64,000 bases of DNA, from contig NW_027490168.1 in the NCBI RefSeq assembly GCF_050948175.1, positions 992,001 to 1,056,000 on the forward strand, in the 5' to 3' direction. The notes beneath the pieces are model-generated. The model saw only the letters and a list, made by a program, of their open reading frames with translations, had not been told where the DNA came from and did no database searches. How positions within the stretch are numbered: the stretch's first letter is position 1; the number at the start of each line of letters is the position of its first letter. Positions 1 through 13,117 of the stretch are shown in pieces. The DNA comes from Xylocopa sonorina. Lineage: Eukaryota > Arthropoda > Insecta > Hymenoptera > Apidae. The position numbers and the translations under genes are program-made.

Positions 1-3000
1 TATTATATCTTACCATGAAACATAGGAATGAGATGCGATATCGCGTTTTAAGAAGCATTAGAACTCTATTGCTACGATACCTAGACATCTGCAGACGCTA
101 TTTCCTAGCAAGGAAGTGTCGCATTTACATTCATTCGAAGTGTAGACGTGGAATACATGACACTTCGCAAATCATATTATATCTTACCATGAAACATAGA
201 AATGAGATGCGATATCGCGTTTTAAGAAGCATTAGAAATCTATTGCTACGATACGTAGAAATCTGCAAACGCTATTTCCTTGCAAGGAAGTGTCGCATTT
301 ACATTCATTTGAAGTGTAGACGTGAAATACATAACACTTCGCAAATCATATTATATCTTACCATGAAACATAGAAATGAGATGCGATATCGCGTTTCAAG
401 AAGCATTAGAACTCTATTGCTACGACAGGTAGACATCTGCAAACGCTATTTCCTTGCAAGGAAGTGTCGCATATACATTCATTTGAAGTGTAGACGAGGA
501 ATAAATAACACTTCGCAAATTATATTATATCTTACCATGAAACATAGAAATGAGATGCGATATCGCGTTTTTAGAAGCATTAGAAATCTATTGCTACGAT
601 ACTTAGACATCTGCAAACGCTATTTCCTTGCAAGGAAGTGTCGCGTTTACATACATTTGAATCGTAGACGAGTAATGCAAAACACTTCGCAATGAATATT
701 ATATCTTATCATGAAACATAGGTATGAGATGCAATATCTCGTTTTAAGGAGCATTAGAACTCTATCGCTAGGATACCTAGACATCTGCAGACGCTATTTC
801 CTAGCAAGGAAGTGTTGCATTTACATTCGTTTGAAGTGTAGACGAGGAATACATAGCACTTCGCAAATCATATTATTTCTTACCATGAAACATAGAAATG
901 AGATGCGATATCGCATTTTAAGAAGCATTAGATCTCTATCGCTACGATACCTAGACATCTGCAGACGCTATTTCCTTTCAAGGAAGTGTCGCATTTACAT
1001 TCATTTGAAGTGTAGACGAGGAGTACATAACACTACGCAAATCATATTATATCTTACCATGAATCATAGAAATGAGATGCGATATCGCGTTTTAAAGAGC
1101 ATTAGAACTCTATTGCTACGATACCTAGACATCTGCAGACGCTATTTCCTAGCAAGGAAGTGTCGCATTTACATTCATTTGAAGTGTAGACGAGGAATAC
1201 ATGACACTTCGCAAATCATATTATATCTTACCATGAAACATAGAAATGAGATGCGACATCGCGTTTTAAGAAGCATTAGAAATCTATTGCCACGATACAT
1301 AGAAATCTGCAAACGCTACTTCCTTGCAAGGAAGTGTCGCATTTACATTCATTTGAAGTGTAGACGAGGAATAAATAACACTTCGCAAATCATATTATAT
1401 CTTACCATGAAACATAGAAATGGGATGCGATATCGCGTTTTAAGAAGCATTAGAACAATATCGCTACGATACTTAGACATCTGCAGACGCTATTTCCTAG
1501 CAAGGAAGTGTCGCATTTACATTCATTTGAAGTGTAGACTAGGAATACGTGACACTTCGCAAATCACATTATATTTTACCATGAAACATAGAAATGAGAT
1601 GCGATATCGCGTTTTAAGAAGCATTAGAACTCTATTGCTACGATACCTAGACATCTGCAAACGCTATTTCCTTGCAAGGAAGTGTCGCATTTACATTCAT
1701 TTGAATCGTAGACGAGGAATGCATAACACTTCGCAACGAATATTATATATTATCATGCAACATAGATATGAGATGCGATATCGCGTTTTAAGAAGCATTA
1801 GAATCCTATTGCTACGATACGTAAACATCTGCAGACGCTATTTCCTAGCGAGGAAGTGTCGCATTTACATTCATTTGAAGTGTAGATGAGGAATACATAA
1901 CACATCGCAAATCATATTATATCTTACCATGAACCATAGAAATGAGATGCCATATCGCGTTTTAAGAATCATAAGAACTCTATTGCTACGATACGTGGAC
2001 ATCTGCAAACGCTATTTCCTAGCGAGGAAGTGTCTCATTCACATTCATTTGAAGTGTAGACGAGAAATACATAACACTTCGCAAATCATATTATATCTTA
2101 CCATGAAACATATAAATGAGATGCGATATCGCGTTTTAAGAAGTATTAGAATTCTATGGCTACGATAGGTAGACACCTGCAAACGCTATTTCCTAGCGAG
2201 GAAGTGTCGCATTTACATTCATTTGAAGTGTAGACAAGGAATACATAACACTTCGCAAATCATATTCTATCTTACCATGAATCATAGAAATGAGATGCGA
2301 TATCGCGTTTTAAGAAGCATTAGATTTCTATTGCTACGATACGTAGACATCTGCAAACGCTATTTCCTTGCAAGGAAGTGTCGCATTTACATTCATTTCA
2401 ATCGTAGACGAGGAATGCATAACACTTCGCAGTGAATATTATATCTTATCATGAAACATAGATATGAGATGCAACATCCCGTTTTAAGAAGCATTTGAAC
2501 TCTATTGCTACGATACCTAGACATCTGCAGACGCTATTTCCTAGCAAGGAAGTGTCGCATTTACATTCATTTGAAGTGTAGACGAGGAATACACAAAACT
2601 TCGCAAATCACATTATATCTTACCATAAAACATAGAAATGAGATGCGATATCGCGTTTTAAGAATCATAAGAACTCTATTGCTACGATACGTAGACATCT
2701 GCAAACGCTCTTTCCTTGCAAGGAAGTGTCGCATTAACATTCATATGATGCGTAGACGAGGAATACATGACACTTCGCAAATCATATTATATCTTACCAT
2801 GAAACATGGAAATGAGATGCGATATCGCGTTTTAAGAAGCATTAGAAGTCTATTGCTACGATACGTGGACATCTGAAAACGCTATATCTTTGCAAGGAAG
2901 TGTCGCATTTACATTCATTTGAAGTGTAGACGAGGAATACATAACACTTCGCAAATCACATTATATCTTACCATGAAACATAGAAATGAGATGCGATATC

Positions 3001-5340
3001 GCGTTTTAGGAATCATAAGAACTCTATTGCTACGATACGTAGACATCTGCAAACGCTCTTTCCTTGCAAGGAAGTGTCGCATTAACATTCATATGAAGTG
3101 TAGACGAGGAATACATGACACTTCGCAAATCATATTATATCTTACCATGAAACATGGAAATGAGATGCGATATCGCGTTTTAAGAAGCATTAGAACACTA
3201 TTGCTACGATACATAGACATCTGCAAACGCTATTTCCTTGCTAGGAAGTGTCGCATTTACATTCATTTGAAGTGTAGACGAGGAATACATAACAATTCGC
3301 AAATCATATTATATCTTACTATGAAACATAGAAATGAGATACGATATCGCGTTGTAAGAATCATAGCAACACTATTGCTACGATACGTAGACATCTGCAA
3401 ACGCTATTTCCTACCAAGGAAGTGTCGCATTTACATTCATATGAAGTGTAGACGAGGAATACATAACACCTCGCAAATCATATTATATCTTACCATGAAA
3501 CATAGAAATGAGATGCGATATCGCGTTTTAAGAAGCATTAGAACCCTATTGCTACGATAGGTAGACATCTGCAAACGCTATTTCCTAGCAAGGAAATGTC
3601 GCATTTACATTCATTTGAAGTGTAGACGAGGAATACATTACACTTCGCAAATCATATTATATCCTACCATGAAACATAGAAATGAGATGCGATGTCGCGT
3701 TTTAAGAAGCATTAGAAATCCATTGCTACGATTCGTAGACATCTGCAAACGCTATTTCTTTGCAAGGAAGTGTCGCATTTACATTCATTTGAAGTGTAGA
3801 CGAGGAATACATAACACTTCGCAAATCATATTCTATCTTATCATGAAACATAGAAATGCGATGCGATATCGCGTTTTAAGAAGCATTAGAACCCTATTGC
3901 TACGATACGTAGACATCTGCAAAAGCTATTTCCTTGCTAGGAAGTGTCGCATTTACATTCATTTGAAGTGTAGACGAGGAATACATAACACTTCGCAAAA
4001 AATATTATATCTTACCATGAAACATAGAAATGAGATACGATATCGCGTTGTAAGGATCATAAGAACACTATTTCTACGATACGTAGACATCTGCAAACGC
4101 TATTTCCTTGCAAGGAAGTGTCGCATTAACATTCATATGAAGTGTAGACGAGGAATACATGACATTTCGCAAATCACATTATATCTTACCATGAAACATA
4201 GAAATGAGATGCGATATCGCGTTTTAATAAGCGTTAGAACTCTACTGCTACGATAGGTAGACATCTGCAAACGCTATTTCCTTTCAAGGAAGTGTCGCAT
4301 TTACATTCATTTGAAGTGCAGACGAGGAATACATAACACTTCGCAAATCATATTATATCTTACCATGAAACATAGAAATGAGATGCGATATTGTGTTTTG
4401 AAAAGCATTAGAACTCTATCGCTGCGATACCTAGACATCTGCAGACGCTATTTCCTTGCAAGGATGTGTCGCATTTACATTCATTTGAAGTGAAGACGAG
4501 GAGTACATAACACTTCGCAAATCATATTCTATCTTACCATGAAGCATAGAAATGAGATGCGATATCGCGTTTTAAGAAGCATTAGATATCTATTGCTACG
4601 ATACGTAGACATCTGAAAACGCTATTTCCTTGCAAGGAAGTGTCGCATTTACATTCATTTGAAGTGTAGACCAGGAATACATAACACTTCGCAAATCATA
4701 TTCTATCTTACCATGAAACATAGAAATGAGATGCGATATCGCGTTTTAAGGAGCATTAGATTTCTATTGCTACGATAGGTAGACATCTGCAAACGCTATT
4801 TCCTACCAAGGATGTGTCGCATTTACATTCATATGGAGTGTAGACGAGGAATACATAACACTTCGCAAATCATATTATATCTTACCATGAAACATAGAAA
4901 TGAGATGCGATATCGCGTTTTAAGAAGCATTAGAACCCTAATGCTACGATAGGTAGACATCTGCAAACGCTATTTCCTAGCAAGGAAATGTCGCATTTAC
5001 ATTCATTTGAAGTGCAGACGAGGAATTCATAACACTTCGCAAATCATATTATATCTTACCATGAAACATAGAAATGAGGTGCGATATCGCGTATTAAGAA
5101 GCATTAGATTTCTATTGCTACGATAGGTAGACATCTGCAAACGCTATTTCCTTGCAAGGAAGTGTCGCATTTACATTCATTTGAATTGTAGACGAGGAAT
5201 GCACAACACTTCGCAATGAATATTATATCTTATCATGAAACATAGAATTGAGATCGATATCGCGTTTTAAGAATCATAAGAACTCGTTTGCTACGATACG
5301 TAGACATCTGCAAACGCTATTTCCTTGCAAGGAAGTGTCG
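1..5340 (+). repeat. Left segment: diverged monomers without clear long period
   Basis: About 31 monomers with more scattered differences between neighbours than in the core. Several subtypes are intermixed, including monomers with 'cctagacatctgcagac' (a PstI-containing subtype) and others with 'cgtagacatctgcaaac'. The first 1.9 kb stays open in one frame through most monomers. The part at about 3,600-4,190 resembles 7,090-7,670 (offset 3,478 bp, 20 monomers less 2 bp), so it shares ancestry with the 9-mer block to the right. At 4,311-4,860 a recognisable group of subtypes appears that recurs at many later places (a monomer with 'gatattgtgttttg', then monomers with 'ctgaaaac' and 'gtagaccagg'). 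No gene is seen. Confidence 0.85.
1929..2573 (+). repeat. Duplicated satellite block, copy 1 (partner 5,756-6,400)
   Basis: This block of about 3.7 monomers matches 5,756-6,400 at a constant offset of 3,827 bp, which is 22 monomers less 1 bp. Rare variants are shared in order: 'gtctcattcacattcatt', 'gaaacatataaatga', 'attctatggctacg' and 'catttcaatcgtag'. The 70-codon open frame at 2,223-2,435 has exactly the same translation as 6,050-6,262. Similarity fades where this copy has 'tttgaagtgtag' and the partner has 'tttgtagtgtag'. Confidence 0.85.
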
Positions 5341-5755
5341 CATTTACATTCATTTGAAGCGTAGACGAGGAATACATAACACTTCGCAAACCATATTATA
5401 TCTTACCATGAAACATAGAAATGAGATGCGATATCGCGTTTTAAGAAGCATTAGAACCCTATTGCTACAGTAGGTAGACATCTGCAAACGCTATTTCCTA
5501 GCAAGGAAATGTCGCATTTACATTCATTTGAATCGTAGACGAGGAATACATTACACTTCGCAAATCATATTATATCCTACCATGAAACATAGAAATGAGA
5601 TGCGATATCGCGTTTTAAGAAGCATCAGAAATCCATTGCTACGATTCGTAGACATCTGCAAACGCTATTTCTTTGCAAGGAAGTGTCGCATTTACATTCA
5701 TTTGAAGTGTAGACGAGGAATACATAACACTTCGCAAATCATATTCTATCTTACC
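5340..5755 (+). repeat. Partial upstream copy of the 9-monomer HOR
   Basis: The segment matches 6,905-7,320 at an offset of 1,565 bp. Shared diagnostic variants are 'gaagcgtagacgagg', 'gcaaaccatattat', 'attgctacagtagg', 'tttgaatcgtagacg' and 'agaaatccattgct'. It ends abruptly at the start of the inserted block at 5,756. Confidence 0.8.
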
Positions 5756-6400
5756 ATGAACCATAGAAATGAGATGCGATATCGCGTTTTAAGAATCATA
5801 AGAACTCTATTGCTACGATACGTAGACATCTGCAAACGCTATTTCCTAGCGAGGAAGTGTCTCATTCACATTCATTTGAAGTGTAGACGAGAAATACATA
5901 ACACTTCGCAAATCATATTATATCTTACCATGAAACATATAAATGAAATGCGATATCGCGTTTTAAGAAGTATTAGAATTCTATGGCTACGATAGGTAGA
6001 CACCTGCAAACGCTATTTCCTAGCGAGGAAGTGTCGCATTTACATTCATTTGAAGTGTAGACAAGGAATACATAACACTTCGCAAATCATATTCTATCTT
6101 ACCATGAATCATAGAAATGAGATGCGATATCGCGTTTTAAGAAGCATTAGATTTCTATTGCTACGATACGTAGACATCTGCAAACGCTATTTCCTTGCAA
6201 GGAAGTGTCGCATTTACATTCATTTCAATCGTAGACGAGGAATGCATAACACTTCGCAGTGAATATTATATCTTATCATGAAACATAGATATGAGATGCA
6301 ACATCCCGTTTTAAGAAGCATTTGAACTCTATTGCTACGATACCTAGACATCTGCAGACGCTATTTCCTAGCAAGGAAGTGTCGCATTTACATTCATTTG
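5756..6400 (+). repeat. Duplicated satellite block, copy 2 (partner 1,929-2,573)
   Basis: This copy of 1,929-2,573 sits inside what would otherwise be an upstream copy of the 9-monomer HOR. The sequence at about 5,340-5,755 matches 6,905-7,320 at the 9-mer offset (1,565 bp), but from 5,756 the sequence changes to the 1,929-type block, then returns to the 9-mer pattern at 6,401. This looks like an in-register exchange or gene conversion, because monomer phase is kept at both edges. Confidence 0.8.
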
Positions 6401-7965
6401 TAGTGTAGACGAGGAATACATTACACTTCGCAAATCATATTATATCCTACCATGAAACATAGAAATGAGATGCGATATCGCATTTTAAAAAGCATTAGAA
6501 ATCTATTGCTACGATACGTAGACATCTGCAAACGCTATTTCTTTGCAAGGAAGTGTCGCATTTACATTCATTTGATGTGTAGACGTGGAATACACACACT
6601 TCGCAAATCATATTATATCTTACCATGAAACATAGAAAAGAGATGCGATTTCGCGTTTTAATAAGCATTAGAACTCTACTGCTACGATAGGTAGACATCT
6701 GCAAACGCTATTTCCTTTCAAGGAAGTGTCGCATTTACATTCATTTGAAGTGCAGACGAGGAATACATAACACTTCGCAAATCATATTATATCTTACCAT
6801 GAAACATAGAAATGAGATGCGATATTGTGTTTTGAGAAGCATTAGAACCCTATCGCTGCGGTACCTAGACATCTGCAGACGCTATTTCCTTGCAAGGAAG
6901 TGTCGCATTTACATTCATTTGAAGCGTAGACGAGGAATACATAACACTTCGCAAACCATATTATATCTTACCATGAAACATAGAAATGAGATGCGATATC
7001 GCGTTTTAAGAAGCATTAGAACCCTATTGCTACAGTAGGTAGACATCTGCAAACGCTATTTCCTAGCAAGGAAATGTCGCATTTACATTCACTTGAATCG
7101 TAGACGAGGAATACATTACACTTCGCAAATCATATTATATCCTACCATGAAACATAGAAATGAGATGCGATATCGCGTTTTAAGAAGCATTAGAAATCCA
7201 TTGCTACGATTCGTAGACATCTGCAAACGCTATTTCTTTGCAAGGAAGTGTCGCATTTACATTCATTTGAAGTGTAGACGAGGAATACATAACACTTCGC
7301 AAATCATATTCTATCTTACCATGAAACATAGAAGTGCGATGCGATATCGCGTTTTAAGAAGCATTAGAACAATATTGCTACGATACGTAGACATCTGCAA
7401 AAGCTATTTCCTTGCTAGGAAGTGTCGCATTTACATTCATTTGAAGTGTAGACGAGGAATACATAACACTTCGCAAATCATATTATATCTTACCATGAAA
7501 CATAGAAATGAGATACGATATCGCGTTGTAAGAATCATAAGAACACTATTGCTACGATACGTAGACATCTGCAAACGCTATTTCCTACAAAGGAAGTGTC
7601 GCATTTACATTCATATGAAGTGTAGACGAGGAATACATAACACTTCGCAAATCATATTACATCTTACCATGAAACATAGGAATGAGATGCCATACCGCGT
7701 TTTAAGAAGCATTAGAACCCTATTGCTACGATAGGTAGACATCTGCAAACGCTATTTCCTAGCAAGGAAATGTCGCATTTACATTCATTTGAAGTGTAGA
7801 CGAGGAATACATTACACTTCGCAAATCATATTATATCCTACCATGAAACATAGAAATGAAATGCGATATCGCGTTTTAAGAAGCATTAGAAATCTATTGC
7901 TACGATTCGTAGACATCTGCAAACGCTATTTCCTTGCAAGGAAGTGTCGCATTTACATTCATTTG
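6401..7965 (+). repeat. 9-monomer HOR (1,565 bp), copy 1
   Basis: Nine monomers, one of them 173 bp, give 1,565 bp. The unit is set here to start at the TAG in 'catttgtagtgtag', which returns at 7,966, 9,531 and 11,096. The 173-bp monomer carries 'gtggaatacacacactt', one base shorter than the usual form. The 213-codon open frame at 7,093-7,734 has the same translation as 8,658-9,299 and 10,223-10,864. This copy differs from the next ones at about 6,749-6,775, where it keeps 'gcagacgaggaatacataac' while copies 2-4 have 'ggaatacaacacgcttcgc'. Confidence 0.93.
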
Positions 7966-9530
7966 TAGTGTAGACGAGGAATACATTACACTTCGCAAAT
8001 CATATTATATCCTACCATGAAACATAGAAATGAGATGCGATATCGCATTTTAAAAAGCATTAGAAATCTATTGCTACGATACGTAGACATCTGCAAACGC
8101 TATTTCTTTGCAAGGAAGTGTCGCATTTACATTCATTTGATGTGTAGACGTGGAATACACACACTTCGCAAATCATATTATATCTTACCATGAAACATAG
8201 AAAAGAGATGCGATTTCGCGTTTTAATAAGCATTAGAACTCTACTGCTACGATAGGTAGACATCTGCAAACGCTATTTCCTTTCAAGGAAGTGTCGCATT
8301 TACATTCATTTGAAGTGTAGACGAGGAATACAACACGCTTCGCAAATCATATTATATCTTACCATGAAACATAGAAATGAGATGCGATATTGTGTTTTGA
8401 GAAGCATTAGAACCCTATCGCTGCGGTACCTAGACATCTGCAGACGCTATTTCCTTGCAAGGAAGTGTCGCATTTACATTCATTTGAAGCGTAGACGAGG
8501 AATACATAACACTTCGCAAACCATATTATATCTTACCATGAAACATAGAAATGAGATGCGATATCGCGTTTTAAGAAGCATTAGAACCCTATTGCTACAG
8601 TAGGTAGACATCTGCAAACGCTATTTCCTAGCAAGGAAATGTCGCATTTACATTCATTTGAATCGTAGACGAGGAATACATTACACTTCGCAAATCATAT
8701 TATATCCTACCATGAAACATAGAAATGAGATGCGATATCGCGTTTTAAGAAGCATTAGAAATCCATTGCTACGATTCGTAGACATCTGCAAACGCTATTT
8801 CTTTGCAAGGAAGTGTCGCATTTACATTCATTTGAAGTGTAGACGAGGAATACATAACACTTCGCAAATCATATTCTATCTTACCATGAAACATAGAAGT
8901 GCGATGCGATATCGCGTTTTAAGAAGCATTAGAACAATATTGCTACGATACGTAGACATCTGCAAAAGCTATTTCCTTGCTAGGAAGTGTCGCATTTACA
9001 TTCATTTGAAGTGTAGACGAGGAATACATAACACTTCGCAAATCATATTATATCTTACCATGAAACATAGAAATGAGATACGATATCGCGTTGTAAGAAT
9101 CATAAGAACACTATTGCTACGATACGTAGACATCTGCAAACGCTATTTCCTACAAAGGAAGTGTCGCATTTACATTCATATGAAGTGTAGACGAGGAATA
9201 CATAACACTTCGCAAATCATATTACATCTTACCATGAAACATAGAAATGAGATGCCATACCGCGTTTTAAGAAGCATTAGAACCCTATTGCTACGATAGG
9301 TAGACATCTGCAAACGCTATTTCCTAGCAAGGAAATGTCGCATTTACATTCATTTGAAGTGTAGACGAGGAATACATTACACTTCGCAAATCATATTATA
9401 TCCTACCATGAAACATAGAAATGAAATGCGATATCGCGTTTTAAGAAGCATTAGAAATCTATTGCTACGATTCGTAGACATCTGCAAACGCTATTTCCTT
9501 GCAAGGAAGTGTCGCATTTACATTCATTTG
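7966..9530 (+). repeat. 9-monomer HOR (1,565 bp), copy 2
   Basis: Near-identical to the neighbouring copies at an exact 1,565-bp offset. The diagnostic order is the same: a 'tttgtagtgtag' monomer, the 173-bp monomer with 'acacacactt', a monomer with 'gatattgtgttttg', one with 'attgctacagtagg', one with 'agaaatccattgct', one with 'agaagtgcgatgcg', one with 'gagatacgatatcgcgttg', and one with 'cctacaaaggaagtg'. Confidence 0.93.
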
Positions 9531-11095
9531 TAGTGTAGACGAGGAATACATTACACTTCGCAAATCATATTATATCCTACCATGAAACATAGAAATGAGA
9601 TGCGATATCGCATTTTAAAAAGCATTAGAAATCTATTGCTACGATACGTAGATATCTGCAAACGCTATTTCTTTGCAAGGAAGTGTCGCATTTACATTCA
9701 TTTGATGTGTAGACGTGGAATACACACACTTCGCAAATCATATTATATCTTACCATGAAACATAGAAAAGAGATGCGATTTCGCGTTTTAATAAGCATTA
9801 GAACTCTACTGCTACGATGGGTAGACATCTGCAAACGCTATTTCCTTTCAAGGAAGTGTCGCATTTACATTCATTTGAAGTGTAGACGAGGAATACAACA
9901 CGCTTCGCAAATCATATTATATCTTACCATGAAACATAGAAATGAGATGCCATATTGTGTTTTGAGAAGCATTAGAACCCTATCGCTGCGGTACCTAGAC
10001 ATCTGCAGACGCTATTTCTTTGCAAGGAAGTGTCGCATTTACATTCATTTGAAGCGTAGACGAGGAATACATAACACTTCGCAAACCATATTATATCTTA
10101 CCATGAAACATAGAAATGAGATGCGATATCGCGTTTTAAGAAGCATTAGAACCCTATTGCTACAGTAGGTAGACATCTGCAAACGCTATTTCCTAGCAAG
10201 GAAATGTCGCATTTACATTCATTTGAATCGTAGACGAGGAATACATTACACTTCGCAAATCATATTATATCCTACCATGAAACATAGAAATGAGATGCGA
10301 TATCGCGTTTTAAGAAGCATTAGAAATCCATTGCTACGATTCGTAGACATCTGCAAACGCTATTTCTTTGCAAGGAAGTGTCGCATTTACATTCATTTGA
10401 AGTGTAGACGAGGAATACATAACACTTCGCAAATCATATTCTATCTTACCATGAAACATAGAAGTGCGATGCGGTATCGCGTTTTAAGAAGCATTAGAAC
10501 AATATTGCTACGATACGTAGACATCTGCAAAAGCTATTTCCTTGCTAGGAAGTGTCGCATTTACATTCATTTGAAGTGTAGACGAGGAATACATAACACT
10601 TCGCAAATCATATTATATCTTACCATGAAACATAGAAATGAGATACGATATCGCGTTGTAAGAATCATAAGAACACTATTGCTACGATACGTAGACATCT
10701 GCAAACGCTATTTCCTACAAAGGAAGTGTCGCATTTACATTCATATGAAGTGTAGACGAGGAATACATAACACTTCGCAAATCATATTACATCTTACCAT
10801 GAAGCATAGAAATGAGATGCCATATCGCGTTTTAAGAAGCATTAGAACCCTATTGCTACGATAGGTAGACATCTGCAAACGCTATTTCCTAGCAAGGAAA
10901 TGTCGCATTTACATTCATTTGAAGTGTAGACGAGGAATACATTACACTTCGCAAATCATATTATATCCTACCATGAAACATAGAAATGAGATGCGATATC
11001 GCGTTTTAAGAAGCATTAGAAATCTATTGCTACGATTCGTAGACATCTGCAAACGCTATTTCCTTGCAAGGAAGTGTCGCATTTACATTCATTTG
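9531..11095 (+). repeat. 9-monomer HOR (1,565 bp), copy 3
   Basis: Third full copy. It has a few private substitutions, such as 'gtagatatctgc' near 9,650, 'ctacgatgggtagac' near 9,816 (which removes a stop and lengthens the open frame at 9,755-10,168) and 'gatgcggtatcgcg' near 10,470. These show that the copies have started to diverge. Confidence 0.93.
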
Positions 11096-11593
11096 TAGTG
11101 TAGACGAGGAATACATTACACTTCGCAAATCATATTATATCCTACCATGAAACATAGAAATGAGATGCGATACCGCATTTTAAAAAGCATTAGAAATCTA
11201 TTGCTACGATACGTAGACATCTGCAAACGCTATTTCTTTGCAAGGAAGTGTCGCATTTACATTCATTTGATGTGTAGACGTGGAATACACACACTTCGCA
11301 AATCATATTATATCTTACCATGAAACATAGAAAAGAGATGCGATTTCGCGTTTTAATAAGCATTAGAACTCTACTGCTACGATAGGTAGACATCTGCAAA
11401 CGCTATTTCCTTTCAAGGAAGTGTCGCATTTACATTCATTTGAAGTGTAGACGAGGAATACAACACGCTTCGCAAATCATATTATATCTTACCATGAAAC
11501 ATAGAAATGAGATGCGATATTGTGTTTTGAGAAGCATTAGAACCCTATCGCTGCGGTACCTAGACATCTGCAGACGCTATTTCCTTGCAAGGA
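11096..11593 (+). repeat. 9-monomer HOR, truncated copy 4
   Basis: Continues the 1,565-bp period for nearly three monomers, then leaves it at 'aaggatgtgtcgc' (11,590-11,602), where the earlier copies have 'aaggaagtgtcgc'. From there the sequence follows another recurrent order of subtypes, also seen at 4,311-4,860, 16,543-17,060 and 39,153-39,680. Confidence 0.88.
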
Positions 11594-12886
11594 TGTGTCG
11601 CATTTACATTCATTTGAAGTGAATACGAGGAGTACATAACACATCGCAAATCATATTATATCTTACCATGAAACATAGAAATGAGATGCGATATCGCGTT
11701 TTAAGAAGCATTAGAAATCTATTGCTACGATACGTAGACATCTGAAAACGCTATTGCTTTGCAAGGAAGCGTCGCATTTACATTCATTTGAAGTGTAGAC
11801 CAGGAATACATAACACTTCGCAAATCATATTCTATCTTACCATGAAACATAGAAATGAGATCGGATATCGCGTTTTAAGGAGCATTAGATTTCTATTGCT
11901 ACGATAGGTAGACATCTGCAAACGCTATTTCCTACCAAGGAAGTGTCGCATTTACATTCAGATGAAGTGCAGACGAGGAATATATTACACTTCGCAAATC
12001 ATATTATATCCTACCATGAATCATAGAAATGAGATGCAATATCGCGTCTTAAGAAGCATTAGAACTCTATTGCTACGATACGTAGACATCTGCAAACGCT
12101 ATTTCTTTGCAAGGAAGTGTCGCATTTACATTCATTTGAATTGTAGACGAGGAATACATAACACTTCGCAAATCATATTATATCTTACCATGAAACATAG
12201 AAATGAGATGCCATATCGCGTTTTAAGAAGCATTAGAACCCTATTGCTACGATAGGTAGACATCTGCAAACGCTATTTCCTAACAAGGAAATGTCGCATT
12301 TACATTCATTTGAAGTGTAGACGAGGAATAAATTACACTTCGCAAATCATATTGTATCCTACCATGAAACATAGAAATGAGATGCGAAATCGCGTTTTAA
12401 GAAGCATTAGAAATCTATTGCTACGATTCGTAGACATCTGCAAACGCTATTTCTTTGCAATGGAAGTGTCGCATTTACATTCATTTGAAGTGTAAACGAG
12501 GAATACATAACACTTCCCAAATCATATTCTATCGTATCATGAAACAAAGAAATGCGTTGCGATATCGCGTTTTAAGAAGCATTAGAACCCTATTGCTACG
12601 ATACGTAGACATCTGCAAAAGCTATTTCCTTGCTAGGAAGTGTCGCATTTACATTCATATGAAGTGTAGACGAGGAATACATAACACTTCGCAAATCATA
12701 TTATATCTTACCATGAAACATAGAAATGAGATGCGATATCGCGTTTTAAGAAGCATTAGAACCCTATTGCTACGATACGTAGACATTTGCAAACGCTATT
12801 TCCTTGCAATGAAGTGTTGCATTTACATTCATTTGTAGTGTAGACGAGGAATACATAACACTTCGCAAATCATATTCTATCTTACC

Positions 12887-13117
12887 ATGAAACATAGAAA
12901 TGCGATGCGATATCGCGTTTTATGAAGCATTAGAACACTTGACATTTGCAAACGCTACTAACGCATCTTGCTAAACGCAAGAAGCATTACATATCTATTG
13001 CTACGATACGTAGACATCTGCAAACGCTATTTCCTACCAAGGAAGTGTCGCATTTACATTCATATGAAGTGTAGACGAGGAATACATAACACATCGCAAA
13101 TCATATTATATCTAACC
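12887..13117 (+). repeat. Rearranged 231-bp monomer with filler sequence
   Basis: The distance between consecutive monomer starts is 231 bp and not 174. After 'gcattagaacactt' about 16 bases (the stretch with the CTACG...CGTAG near-palindrome) are missing. The monomer then runs to 'gcaaacgcta', passes through about 20 bases of aberrant sequence ('ctaacgcatcttgctaaacg'), and restarts at 'aagaagcattacatatc'. This is the only place I see where the repeat changes phase by a large amount. It is best explained by break repair with filler or slippage, not by in-register exchange. Confidence 0.8.

Noticed and set aside
6495..6704. Minus-strand 69-codon open frame, repeated at 8,060, 9,625, 11,190, 16,293, 20,467, 24,641, 38,903 and other places
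   Set aside because: It exists only where the 173-bp monomer variant ('acacacactt') joins two reverse frames. It is a shadow of a satellite indel, copied with the HOR.
12900..13000. Remnant of a transposable element at the rearranged monomer
   Set aside because: The aberrant stretch is only about 20 bases, with no terminal repeats or target-site duplication that I can see.
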